Source: an uncultured bacterium (lineage in GTDB: Bacteria; Bacillota; Clostridia; Lachnospirales; Lachnospiraceae). From it: a stretch of DNA of 64,000 nt. Location of the stretch: assembly GCA_947073545.1 (NCBI GenBank), contig CAMTMP010000002.1, positions 1 to 64,000 of the forward strand, written 5' to 3'. The position numbers and the translations under genes are program-made. How positions within the stretch are numbered: the stretch's first letter is position 1; every line of letters begins with the position of its first letter. This document shows positions 32,151 to 40,685 of this stretch, in pieces. A model generated the notes under the pieces. That model was given only the letters and a program-made list of their open reading frames with translations, was not told where the DNA came from and searched no databases.

Positions 32151-35072
32151 ATGAATTTAGAAAACTTACAGGCGTATACCGTCATTTCAAAACAGCGGAT
32201 TGAGGAGCTTAAGTCGGATGGCTGGCTTTTGAAACATAACAAGACAGGGGCGCGGGTGGCGCTTCTTTCTAACAATGACGAGAACAAGGTGTTTTATATC
32301 GGGTTCCGCACGCCGCCAAAGGACAGCACGGGGGTGGCTCATATTATCGAGCACACGGTGCTGTGCGGGTCTGAGAAATATCCGGTTAAAGATCCTTTTA
32401 TTGAGCTGGCGAAAGGCTCTTTAAACACATTCTTAAACGCCATGACTTACCCGGATAAAACGGTTTATCCGGTGGCGAGCTGCAATGACAAGGACTTTAA
32501 GAACCTGATGGACGTGTATTTAGACGCGGTGTTCCACCCGAATATTTACCGTGAGGAGAAGATCTTCCGACAGGAGGGGTGGCACTATGAGCTGGAGAGC
32601 GCGGAGGATGAGCTGACCATCAACGGTGTGGTTTACAATGAAATGAAGGGGGCGTTTTCTTCCCCGGACGATGTGCTGTACAGAGAGATTATGAACTCTC
32701 TTTATCCGCATACTTCATATGCGGTGGAGTCGGGCGGCGACCCGGACGTGATTCCGGAGCTGACCTATGAGAATTTTCTGGCTTTCCATCAGAAATATTA
32801 TCATCCGTCAAACAGCTATATCTATCTTTACGGGGATATGGATCTGGAGGAGCGGCTTGCGTATCTCGATGAGGCGTACCTGTCCAAGTATGAGTCCCTT
32901 TTTGTGGATTCCGCGCCTGCGGCGGAGCCGCCTTTTGGACGGAGCGTGCTTGTGGAGAAGGAGTACCCGATCATGGAGAGCGAGCCGGAGGAGGGAAATA
33001 CTTATCTTTCCTACAACGTCTCTCTGGGAGAGAGTCTGGACCGGGAGGTGAGCGTGGGATTTCAGGCGCTTGCGGACGCGGTGGTGGGCGCGCCGGGCGC
33101 GCCTGTGAGAAAGGCGCTTCTGGATGCGGGCATCGGCACGGACATCAGCAGCTTTTACGAAGCGGACGTGAAACAGCCCTATTTCTCCATCGTGGCAAAG
33201 AACGCGGAGGGCAGCCGGCGGGAAGATTTTGTAAAGATTATCGAGGAGACGCTTAAGAGTCTTTCTGAAGACGGTGTGGAGAAGAAGGCGCTGAGGGCGG
33301 CTTTGAACCACGATGAATTTAAGTATCGGGAGGCGGATTACGGCTCCTATCCGAAGGGGCTGATGTATGGCCTGCAGATGTTTGAGACATGGCTTTATGA
33401 TGATGAGAAGCCGTTTGACTATCTGGAGCTGGATGAGACTTACAGGACGCTTAAGAAAGAGGTGGATACGTCCTTCTATGAGGAATTGTTAAAGCGTCTC
33501 CTTCTGGACAACACGCATAAGAGCGTTGTGGTGGTGCGTCCCGTAAAAGGGCTGACGGGAAGACGGGATAAGGCTTTGGCGGAGAAACTTGCCGCAAAGA
33601 AGGACGCGATGACGCAGGAGGAGATCGCGCGGATCGTGGAGGAGACGGAGGCGCTCGCTGAGTATCAGGAGACGCCCGACAGGGAAGAGGATATGAAAAA
33701 GATTCCCCTTCTTTCCAGAGAAGATATTGGGAAAAAGGCGCGTCCCTATTGCAGCGAGGAACTTCACGCCGGTGATACGACGCTTCTGTACCATGACATC
33801 TATACAAACGGGATCGGTTATCTGCGATTTTTGTTTGACCTGAAGCAGGTGCCGGAGGAGCTGTTTCCCTATGTGGGACTTCTGCAGGTGATGCTTGGTC
33901 TGGTGGACACGGAAAGGCACTCTTACAAAGAACTGTACAATGAGATCCATTTGCAGACAGGGGGGATTGCTCCGGCGGTAAACGTTTACACGAACGCGGA
34001 TAACCTGTCTGATTATAAACTGACTTTCGATCTGAAGGTAAAGACGCTGTATGAGAACCTTTCCGAAGCCTTTGCGCTGGCGGCGGAGATTTTGACTGAA
34101 TCGGTCTACACGGATGCAAAGCGGCTTTTCGAGCTGGTGGCGGAGAACCGCTCCGACAAGCAGGCGCAGATGATGTCAGCGGGGCATTCTCTGGCTGCAG
34201 GACAGGCGTTATCTTATTTGTCAAAGCAGGCCCATCTGATGGATCAGGTAAACGGTCTTGCGTTCTATCGGCTGCTGGAAGGGCTTGAGAAAGATTTTGA
34301 GGGGAAGAAGGAAGAACTTTCCGACAATATGGAGCGGCTGGTGCGCTGTATATTCCGGCCGGAGAATCTGATGGTGGATTATACGGCCGAGAGAAGCGGG
34401 CTTGAGGGACTTGAGAAACGGATCGAGGGCTTGAAGGCGAAACTTTACAAAGAGCCGATAGAGGGTATGCCTTATGTGCCAAAGCCTGTGAAAAAGAACG
34501 AAGGGCTTATGAGTTCTGCCCAGATCCAGTATGTCTGCCGGGCGGGCAACTATGCGGCGAAGGGACTTTCCTATACGGGAGCGCTCCGTGTACTCAAGGT
34601 TGTGATGAGCTATGAGTATCTGTGGACACAAGTGCGTGTCAGGGGCGGCGCTTATGGCTGTATGTGTCAGTTCGGGAAGACCGGGGAGAGCTACTTTGTC
34701 TCCTACAGGGATCCGAATCTGGAAAAAACCATAGAGGTGTATGAGAAAGCGGCGGATTTTGTGGCGTCTTTTGACGCTGACGAGCGCACCATGACCCAGT
34801 ATATCATCGGGGCGGTCAGCGCGTTGGATATGCCGCTTACTCCGGCGGCGAAGGGAAATTATTCACTGGCAGGTTACATGACGGGATTTTCTTTTGACAG
34901 AGTGCAGAAGGAGCGCGACGAACTGCTTTCTGCGGATGCGGAGACCATCCGTAAGCTGGCGGCTCACATTCGCGCATTTATGGAGGACGGTTGTCTGTGC
35001 GTGGTAGGAAATGAGGAGAAGATTAAGGAGCAGAAGGCCATTTTTGGTTCTGTGGAATATCTGACTCATTAA
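32151..35072 (+). CDS. M16C zinc metallopeptidase (presequence-protease/insulinase type)
   Basis: A 973-residue peptidase with the inverted zinc motif in GVAHIIEHTVLCGSEKYPVK (His-Ile-Ile-Glu-His near residue 57) and the downstream zinc ligand in VYNEMKGAFSSPDDV. The length and the second, inactive half (MMSAGHSLAAGQALSYLSKQ; VRGGAYGCMCQFGKTGESYF) fit the M16C/PreP branch, which degrades peptides inside a closed chamber. No signal peptide is seen, so it is probably cytoplasmic. ATG at 32151 (GAGGAGC upstream) is preferred; the frame from 32085 would start inside the hairpin element. Confidence 0.92.
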   Translation: MNLENLQAYTVISKQRIEELKSDGWLLKHNKTGARVALLSNNDENKVFYIGFRTPPKDSTGVAHIIEHTVLCGSEKYPVKDPFIELAKGSLNTFLNAMTYPDKTVYPVASCNDKDFKNLMDVYLDAVFHPNIYREEKIFRQEGWHYELESAEDELTINGVVYNEMKGAFSSPDDVLYREIMNSLYPHTSYAVESGGDPDVIPELTYENFLAFHQKYYHPSNSYIYLYGDMDLEERLAYLDEAYLSKYESLFVDSAPAAEPPFGRSVLVEKEYPIMESEPEEGNTYLSYNVSLGESLDREVSVGFQALADAVVGAPGAPVRKALLDAGIGTDISSFYEADVKQPYFSIVAKNAEGSRREDFVKIIEETLKSLSEDGVEKKALRAALNHDEFKYREADYGSYPKGLMYGLQMFETWLYDDEKPFDYLELDETYRTLKKEVDTSFYEELLKRLLLDNTHKSVVVVRPVKGLTGRRDKALAEKLAAKKDAMTQEEIARIVEETEALAEYQETPDREEDMKKIPLLSREDIGKKARPYCSEELHAGDTTLLYHDIYTNGIGYLRFLFDLKQVPEELFPYVGLLQVMLGLVDTERHSYKELYNEIHLQTGGIAPAVNVYTNADNLSDYKLTFDLKVKTLYENLSEAFALAAEILTESVYTDAKRLFELVAENRSDKQAQMMSAGHSLAAGQALSYLSKQAHLMDQVNGLAFYRLLEGLEKDFEGKKEELSDNMERLVRCIFRPENLMVDYTAERSGLEGLEKRIEGLKAKLYKEPIEGMPYVPKPVKKNEGLMSSAQIQYVCRAGNYAAKGLSYTGALRVLKVVMSYEYLWTQVRVRGGAYGCMCQFGKTGESYFVSYRDPNLEKTIEVYEKAADFVASFDADERTMTQYIIGAVSALDMPLTPAAKGNYSLAGYMTGFSFDRVQKERDELLSADAETIRKLAAHIRAFMEDGCLCVVGNEEKIKEQKAIFGSVEYLTH

Positions 35073-35236
35073 AAAATGGACGTTATTTTATTAAAATGCA
35101 ACTTTTCCCTTTCCCGGGAGGTATTACTGATAGAACAGGCTGACGGAGAGCAGATGTGCTCGAAAGGCGTTGCAGACTTCATGCGTGCGCATGTCGCGGC
35201 TGCCTGAAAAAGCATGCGGGAAAGGGAGGAAACAGG

Positions 35237-36460
35237 ATGGGTAAGGAATGTGAGAGCAAGAGGAGCGGTATGAACAGGGAAAAGAGAGTCAGGCTGCGGA
35301 TGATTTTGTTGATTTTAGGAATAACAATAGTTATTTCCGCGTGCGGCAGTGCCAAATCCGGGTATGCCGAGACGGGAGAGGCGGCGTCGGCCGCAGTGGA
35401 AGAAATTGCGTACGAGAACAGTATGGCTTTTGATACGGCGGCCTATGACGCCGGCGCGGTCTTAGACAGCGGCGCAGTGCGCAGCGCAGAAACCTATAAA
35501 TATGACACGATGGATGAAGCGGCAGCAGAAGAAGAGGCAGGCGGCGGAACCGGATCTTTGCAGGAGGAAGGCGGACAGGACGCGGTGGCCGCGCCGGAGA
35601 CTTCGCGCAAGCTGATTAAGACCGTGAATATCTCTGCGGAGACGGAGGACTTTGACACGCTTGTGCCCGCCCTGCAAAAGCAGGTGGAGGCTCTTGGCGG
35701 TTACATAGAGAGTATTTCGATCTATGATGTGAACAGCTATTATGTAGAAAACCAGAGAGTAAAACAGCGCTGTGCCAGCCTGACGGCACGCGTGCCGAAG
35801 GAGAAACTGGACGATTTTCTTGCGCAGTTCGGGGAGCAGGTCAATGTGACCAGCCGGTCCGAGAACGTGGAGGATGTCACATTACGGTATGTGGATCTGG
35901 AGAGTCATAAAAAGGCGCTCCTCACGGAGCAGGAGAGACTGCTTGCGCTGATGGAGAAGGCGGAGACGGTGGAGGATATCATTGCCATAGAGAGCCGGCT
36001 TTCCGAGGTTCGCTATCAGCTTGAGAGCATGGAATCCCAGCTTCGAACCTATGACAATCAGATTGACTACAGCACGTTATATCTTAACCTTGAGGAGGTC
36101 AGGAGCTATTCGGCGCCGGAGACGGCTACGGTATGGCAGCGGATTGAGAGAGGCTTTATGAAGAGCCTGGAAGATATCGGGCTGGGCATCCGGGATTTTG
36201 CCATCGGTTTGGTGATCGACATTCCCTATTTCGTATTGTGGCTTGTCATGATTGCGGTGGCGGTCATTGTCGTGCGCATTCTGTGGAAAGTGTGGAAAAA
36301 GCGCGGGCCAAAGCGCGCGGCGGCTCGCGGTGCGAAAGGGACGGAGCGGGAACTGCATGTGGGAAAAATAAGGCTTCGGTGTCCGGTTGTAATCAGGAAG
36401 ACACAGGAGGAAAAGGATGCATTTGTAGAGGAAACGGAAGCAGAGAAAGAACAGGAGTAA
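35237..36460 (+). CDS. DUF4349-type membrane lipoprotein
   Basis: A 407-residue protein. An N-terminal hydrophobic segment (MILLILGITIVIS) leads to a lipobox ending in ACGS. An acidic linker follows, then a DUF4349 domain with KLIKTVNISAETEDFDTLVP, VTSRSENVEDVTLRYVDLES, a coiled coil (TEQERLLALMEKAETVEDII) and YDNQIDYSTLYLNLEEV. Near residue 320 a second hydrophobic segment (YFVLWLVMIAVAVIVVRIL) is followed by a basic and acidic tail, so the protein is anchored at both ends. ATG at 35237 has GGGAGGAAACAGG upstream. The role of the family is not known. The era start lies 8 bases after its stop. Confidence 0.85.
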   Translation: MGKECESKRSGMNREKRVRLRMILLILGITIVISACGSAKSGYAETGEAASAAVEEIAYENSMAFDTAAYDAGAVLDSGAVRSAETYKYDTMDEAAAEEEAGGGTGSLQEEGGQDAVAAPETSRKLIKTVNISAETEDFDTLVPALQKQVEALGGYIESISIYDVNSYYVENQRVKQRCASLTARVPKEKLDDFLAQFGEQVNVTSRSENVEDVTLRYVDLESHKKALLTEQERLLALMEKAETVEDIIAIESRLSEVRYQLESMESQLRTYDNQIDYSTLYLNLEEVRSYSAPETATVWQRIERGFMKSLEDIGLGIRDFAIGLVIDIPYFVLWLVMIAVAVIVVRILWKVWKKRGPKRAAARGAKGTERELHVGKIRLRCPVVIRKTQEEKDAFVEETEAEKEQE

Positions 36461-36468
36461 CGGGTGTT

Positions 36469-37374
36469 ATGGAAGAAAAACAGTTAAAATCCGGCTTTGC
36501 CACGCTGATCGGCAGACCGAACGTAGGAAAATCGACGCTGATGAATGCGCTGATCGGGCAGAAGATCGCCATCACATCGAAGAAGCCCCAGACGACCAGA
36601 AACCGAATCCGAACGGTGTATACATGCGAGGAGGGGCAGATTGTGTTTCTGGACACGCCGGGCATCCATAAGGCAAAAAACAAGCTGGGCGACTATATGG
36701 TGGATGTGGCGGAGCGTACGCTGTCCGAGGTGGACGTAATTCTCTGGCTGGTGGAGCCTTCAGACTATATTGGCGCGGGAGAGAAGCACATCATCGAGCA
36801 GTTGAACAAAACAAAAATACCTGTTATTCTTGTGATAAATAAGATTGATACGGTGAAGAAGGAGCTGCTTCTTACCTATATCGATGCTTACAGGAAGGAA
36901 CTTGATTTTGCGGAGATCGTGCCGGTGTCCGCACTGAAAAAGGACGGGATGCAGGTACTCATTGACTGCATTATGAAGTATCTTCCTTACGGCGCGCCTT
37001 TTTATGACGAAGAGACGGTGACGGATCAGCCGGTGCGGCAGATTGTGGCGGAGCTGATCAGGGAGAAGGCGTTGCGCTGTCTGGAGGAGGAGATTCCCCA
37101 CGGTATAGCCGTCACCATCGAGCAGATGAAGTTTAAAAAGAAGATTGTGGACATTGAGGCGACCATCGTCTGCGAGAAGGACTCCCATAAGGGAATAATC
37201 ATCGGAAAACAGGGGGCGATGCTTAAAAAGATCGGCTCCATGGCGCGCAGGGATATTGAGGAACTGGTGGAAAATCAGGTGAATCTAAAGCTCTGGGTGC
37301 GGGTGAAAAAGGATTGGCGGGACAGCGATTATCTTCTTAAAAATTTCGGTTATAATCCCGGCGATACAGAATAG
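36469..37374 (+). CDS. era: GTPase Era
   Basis: Ribosome-assembly GTPase that binds the 3' end of 16S rRNA. The 301-residue protein has G1 GRPNVGKST, effector KKPQTTRNR, G3 DTPG, G4 NKID and the C-terminal KH domain (VTIEQMKFKKKIVDIEATIV and GIIIGKQGAMLKKIG). ATG at 36469 gives the normal Era N-terminus (SGFATLIGRPNVGKST). The longer frame back to 36238 is a shadow of the DUF4349 gene. No strong ribosome binding site is seen, suggesting coupling to the preceding gene. Next come a yqzL-like gene and recO, as in Bacillus subtilis. Confidence 0.97.
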   Translation: MEEKQLKSGFATLIGRPNVGKSTLMNALIGQKIAITSKKPQTTRNRIRTVYTCEEGQIVFLDTPGIHKAKNKLGDYMVDVAERTLSEVDVILWLVEPSDYIGAGEKHIIEQLNKTKIPVILVINKIDTVKKELLLTYIDAYRKELDFAEIVPVSALKKDGMQVLIDCIMKYLPYGAPFYDEETVTDQPVRQIVAELIREKALRCLEEEIPHGIAVTIEQMKFKKKIVDIEATIVCEKDSHKGIIIGKQGAMLKKIGSMARRDIEELVENQVNLKLWVRVKKDWRDSDYLLKNFGYNPGDTE

Positions 37375-37433
37375 AATTTTGTAAATCTGCGAACCCTATG
37401 TGTTGTGAGAGATAAAGTATCAGGGGGCGTAAG

Positions 37434-37601
37434 ATGAAGGGATCAAATTACTGGGAGCAGTTTATGGCGACGGGGAAAGTCGAGGATTTTCTAGCCTATA
37501 AAGATGCGTCGAGACAAGAGGAGCGGGAAGTGGCCGAGCAGTCAGAGGAGCATTCTTATGCAGGGGATTACAGAGATTACGGGGATGGTTTTAAAGGCTG
37601 A
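37434..37601 (+). CDS. YqzL-like small protein
   Basis: A 55-residue protein with YWEQFMATGKVEDFLAYKDA near the start, comparable to WKVFSQTGSIDTYLLFKELE of Bacillus YqzL, and ending YAGDYRDYGDGFKG. The position between era and recO is the same as for yqzL. GGGGGCG lies upstream of the ATG. Its last 44 bases overlap the start of recO in another frame. Function is unknown; the match rests on pattern and synteny. Confidence 0.65.
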   Translation: MKGSNYWEQFMATGKVEDFLAYKDASRQEEREVAEQSEEHSYAGDYRDYGDGFKG

Positions 37602-38205
37602 ACCGATAAATGATTATGACAGAAGAGTGGTAATTTTGACAAAAGAACGGGGAAAGATATCAGCCTTTGCAAGGGGAGCGAGGAAACAGAACAGCAAGCT
37701 GTTAGCGGCCGCCAATCCGTTTTGCTTCGGAACTTTTAAGCTGTATGCAGGAAGAACCTCATATAATTTGATGGAGGCTGAGATTACGAATTATTTTGAG
37801 AGCCTTAGGGATGATTATGAGGGTGCGTTTTACGGCATGTATTTTCTGGAGGTCATGGATTACTACACGAGAGAGAATAACGACGAGAAGGACATGTTAA
37901 AACTTCTCTACCAGTCCCTGCGTGCGCTCATGCACGAGGGACTTTCCAATGTGCTGGTGCGGTACATATTTGAAATGAAGGCTATGGTGTTAAGCGGAGA
38001 GTTTCCGGGAATGCCAAAGGAGGGGGCGTGGGAGGAATCCACCCGCTACGCGGTGAATTACATCACGGAAAGCAAAGTCGAGAAACTTTACACATTCACT
38101 GTCACGCCGCAGGTTCTTGCACAGCTTAAGGCAATCGCCGACGACTACCGCCGCCGATATATCGACCGTCCGTTTAAAAGTCTTGAAATTGTGGAAGAAC
38201 TTTAG
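37558..38205 (+). CDS. recO: DNA repair protein RecO (short form)
   Basis: Recombination mediator that loads RecA with RecR. The 215-residue protein has the N-terminal OB fold (TEITGMVLKAEPINDYDRRV, LTKERGKISAFARGARKQNS, GTFKLYAGRTSYNLMEAEIT) and the helical second part. Family members are usually near 240-260 residues with a Cys4 zinc site; here the zinc cysteines are absent (a single Cys in ANPFCFGTF). The ATG at 37558 follows GAGGAG and lies inside the yqzL-like gene, so translation is coupled. A 176-base intergenic repeat follows. Confidence 0.93.
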   Translation: MQGITEITGMVLKAEPINDYDRRVVILTKERGKISAFARGARKQNSKLLAAANPFCFGTFKLYAGRTSYNLMEAEITNYFESLRDDYEGAFYGMYFLEVMDYYTRENNDEKDMLKLLYQSLRALMHEGLSNVLVRYIFEMKAMVLSGEFPGMPKEGAWEESTRYAVNYITESKVEKLYTFTVTPQVLAQLKAIADDYRRRYIDRPFKSLEIVEEL

Positions 38206-38255
38206 TATGATGAAGATTGAGCCGTGCGAAGGGCTGGCAGCGCATACGGAGGAAA

Positions 38256-38360
38256 GCTTGCTTGCCGACGGATGTGATGACAGAACTTCATAGGGCGAAA
38301 GCCCGACACGAGCAAGTAATTGCGAAGCAATGGATTGCGAGTGCGCACGGCGGAGTGAAA
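38256..38360. repeat. structured intergenic repeat, GAGCAAGTA family, copy 1
   Basis: Contains GAGCAAGTA (38310-38318), a small ATTGC/GCAAT hairpin, then GGATTGCGA, GTGCGCACGGCGG. Copy 2 at 40536-40655 has the same flanks but a different hairpin, GAGC/GCTC, at the same place. A CTTGCT upstream can pair with AGCAAG. Confidence 0.6.
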
Positions 38361-38381
38361 TAATTATTTAGAGGAGAAAAT

Positions 38382-39017
38382 ATGCGAAGAGCAGCGGGAA
38401 TATTGGGTCTGGCAATATTGCTTCTTGGGCTTGCCGGGTGCGGCGGGGGACAGGCGCCGGAAACGAATACCTTGTCTTTCGGCAAGGACGGAGAGATCAT
38501 ACACCGGATCGTCGGGAACGCGGATCAGAATTACTACCGGATCGAGCCGTCGGCGCTGGAAGAGTTTGCCGCCTCGCGCGTGGAGGAATACTGCGCGGAG
38601 AACGGCGAGAAGAAAGTGGCTTTAGAGGCGGTGGAGGAAAAGAACGGCAGTATTGTGATGGATTTTAAATATGCCTCACCTGAGGATTACAGCGGATTTA
38701 ACCACCGGGTGCTGTATGTGGGGACGATAGAAGGCGCGTCGGACGAGGGATATGAGCTGGAGGCTGTGCCTTTTGTCTCGATGGACGGGAAAGCGTCTGA
38801 GGTTGGCTATATCGAAGAATGGGACAAAAAACGGATGTTTATTCTGGAGACGAAGAGCGGGGAGGAGATGCTTGTCAATCTGCCCGGGAAAACGCTTTAT
38901 GTAAACCAGAGTGCACACAGCGGGCAGGAATTGACGCTCGTAGGGAAAAAGAGCGTGAAGATCAGCAATCAGGAGGCGGACGGAACCATGTCGCTTTCCT
39001 ATATCATTTACGAATAG
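38382..39017 (+). CDS. lipoprotein of unknown function
   Basis: A 211-residue lipoprotein: MRRAAGILGLAILLLGLAGC ends at the lipidated Cys. The mature part is mixed alpha/beta, with FGKDGEIIHRIVGNADQNYY, SRVEEYCAENGEKKVALEAV and VNLPGKTLYVNQSAHSGQEL. Such 200-residue lipoproteins with this pattern occur in Lachnospiraceae; I cannot name the family. The ATG follows GAGGAGAAAAT. It is flanked by two different repeat elements. Confidence 0.75.
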   Translation: MRRAAGILGLAILLLGLAGCGGGQAPETNTLSFGKDGEIIHRIVGNADQNYYRIEPSALEEFAASRVEEYCAENGEKKVALEAVEEKNGSIVMDFKYASPEDYSGFNHRVLYVGTIEGASDEGYELEAVPFVSMDGKASEVGYIEEWDKKRMFILETKSGEEMLVNLPGKTLYVNQSAHSGQELTLVGKKSVKISNQEADGTMSLSYIIYE

Positions 39018-39018
39018 C

Positions 39019-39080
39019 GTGAAAAGTGCTTCTAAAGACGTTCCCCCAATGGACGGAACGCAAGGAAGCACTTCTCACAC
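39019..39080. repeat. hairpin element, copy C (variant of the two-hairpin family)
   Basis: GTGA and AAGTGCTTC pair with GAAGCACTT and TCAC around an inner CGTTCC/GGAACG hairpin. The outer stem has the same layout as copies A and B but the middle base differs on both strands (GTG/CAC in place of GTA/TAC or GAA/TTC). The second hairpin is missing. It lies between the lipoprotein gene and glyQS. Confidence 0.75.
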
Positions 39081-39114
39081 TACATAAAGAGGAAAGAAAA
39101 CGGAGGCAGTGAGA

Positions 39115-40503
39115 ATGGAAAAGACAATGGAGAAAATTGTGGCGTTATCGAAGGCGAGAGGATTTGTGTATCCGGGTTCCGAGATTTACGGCGGATTGGC
39201 GAATACATGGGATTTCGGAAATCTGGGTGTGGAGCTGAAAAACAATATCAAGAAGGCGTGGTGGCAGAAGTTCGTCATGGAAAGCCCTTACAATGTAGGC
39301 GTTGACTGCGCGATTCTGATGAATCCTCAGACTTGGGTAGCCAGCGGCCATCTCGGCAGCTTTTCCGATCCGCTTATGGATTGTAAGGAGTGTCATGAGA
39401 GATTCCGGGCGGATAAGATCATCGAGGATTATGTGGCGGAGAACGGCATGACACTGGATTCTTCCGTGGACGGCTGGAGCCAGCAGCAGATGAAGGATTT
39501 TATCGAGGAACATAACATTCCCTGCCCCACATGCGGCAAACATAATTTTACCGATATCAGACAGTTTAACCTGATGTTCAAGACGTTTCAGGGTGTTACC
39601 GAGGACGCCAAAAATACGGTGTATCTGCGGCCTGAGACGGCGCAGGGTATCTTTGTAAACTTTAAGAACGTACAGCGGACTTCCCGCAAGAAGATTCCTT
39701 TTGGCATCTGCCAGGTGGGGAAGTCTTTCCGCAATGAGATCACGCCCGGCAACTTTATTTTCCGTGTGCGCGAGTTTGAGCAGATGGAGATGGAATTTTT
39801 CTGCGAGCCGGACACCGATCTGGAATGGTTTGCTTATTGGAAAAAGTATTGTATCGACTTCCTAAAGAGTCTCGGTATGAAGGAGGAGGAAATGCGGGTT
39901 CGGGATCACGACCCGGAGGAACTTTCTTTCTATTCAAAGGCCACCACGGATATCGAGTTCTTATTCCCCTTCGGCTGGGGCGAGCTGTGGGGCATTGCCG
40001 ACAGGACGGACTATGACCTGACCCAGCACCAGAACACTTCCGGGCAGGATTTGACATATTTTGACGACACGAAGAACGAGAAGTATATCCCCTATGTGAT
40101 CGAGCCGTCTCTCGGCGTGGAGAGACTGTTCCTTGCGGTTCTGTGCGGTGCATACGACGAGGAGGAGATCGGAGAGGGAGACGTGCGCACGGTGCTGCAC
40201 TTCCATCCGGCGCTGGCGCCCGTGAAGATCGGCGTGCTGCCGCTTTCTAAGAAGTTAAACGAGGGTGCGGAAAAGATTTTCGCACAGTTATCGAAGAAGT
40301 ACAACTGTGAGTTTGACGACCGCGGCAATATCGGCAAGAGATACCGCCGCCAGGATGAGATCGGCACGCCGTTTTGTGTGACGTACGATTTCGATTCCGA
40401 GACGGACGGCTGCGTGACCGTCCGCTTCCGCGATTCCATGGAGCAGGAACGCATCGCGATTGCGGAACTGGACGTTTATTTTGCGGATAAATTTACCTTT
40501 TGA
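39115..40503 (+). CDS. glyQS: glycyl-tRNA synthetase, single-chain class II type
   Basis: Charges tRNA-Gly. The 462-residue protein is the alpha2 (eukaryal/archaeal-like) form: [40 protein letters not shown], motif 2 [20 protein letters not shown], and motif 3 in [12 protein letters not shown], with a C-terminal anticodon-binding domain. Cysteines in CKECHERF and CPTCGKH fit the zinc-binding insertion. ATG at 39115 is preferred over GTG 39109 because GGAGG is then 8 bases upstream. I see no T-box before it. Confidence 0.96.
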   Translation: MEKTMEKIVALSKARGFVYPGSEIYGGLANTWDFGNLGVELKNNIKKAWWQKFVMESPYNVGVDCAILMNPQTWVASGHLGSFSDPLMDCKECHERFRADKIIEDYVAENGMTLDSSVDGWSQQQMKDFIEEHNIPCPTCGKHNFTDIRQFNLMFKTFQGVTEDAKNTVYLRPETAQGIFVNFKNVQRTSRKKIPFGICQVGKSFRNEITPGNFIFRVREFEQMEMEFFCEPDTDLEWFAYWKKYCIDFLKSLGMKEEEMRVRDHDPEELSFYSKATTDIEFLFPFGWGELWGIADRTDYDLTQHQNTSGQDLTYFDDTKNEKYIPYVIEPSLGVERLFLAVLCGAYDEEEIGEGDVRTVLHFHPALAPVKIGVLPLSKKLNEGAEKIFAQLSKKYNCEFDDRGNIGKRYRRQDEIGTPFCVTYDFDSETDGCVTVRFRDSMEQERIAIAELDVYFADKFTF

Positions 40504-40535
40504 AAGTCCCGGACAGCGGCTGAGCGGATGGGAAA

Positions 40536-40655
40536 GTTTACTTGTGCAGACGCTTAGCCATTGGACGGGCAAGCCGGTATGAGCAAGTAGAGCGGCAGCT
40601 CGGATTGCGAATACGGCGGTGATTGCGGGAGTGCGCAGCACGGAGCAATCAGCTT
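40536..40655. repeat. structured intergenic repeat, GAGCAAGTA family, copy 2
   Basis: TACTTG (40548) can pair with CAAGTA in GAGCAAGTA (40581-40589). A GAGC/GCTC hairpin, GGATTGCGA, ACGGCGG and GAGTGCGCA follow. Compare copy 1 at 38256-38360. It fills most of the glyQS-alaS gap and contains no T-box motif. Confidence 0.6.
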
Positions 40656-40685
40656 TCAAAATGAAACGAGGAGGATGAGAGAACG

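Noticed and set aside
36238-36468. 77-residue N-terminal extension of Era
   Set aside because: It is the DUF4349 coding sequence in another frame, and Era proteins begin at the ATG at 36469.
40504-40685. T-box or other riboswitch before alaS
   Set aside because: No GGTACCGCG-type motif or terminator; the gap is filled by a repeat that also occurs after recO.
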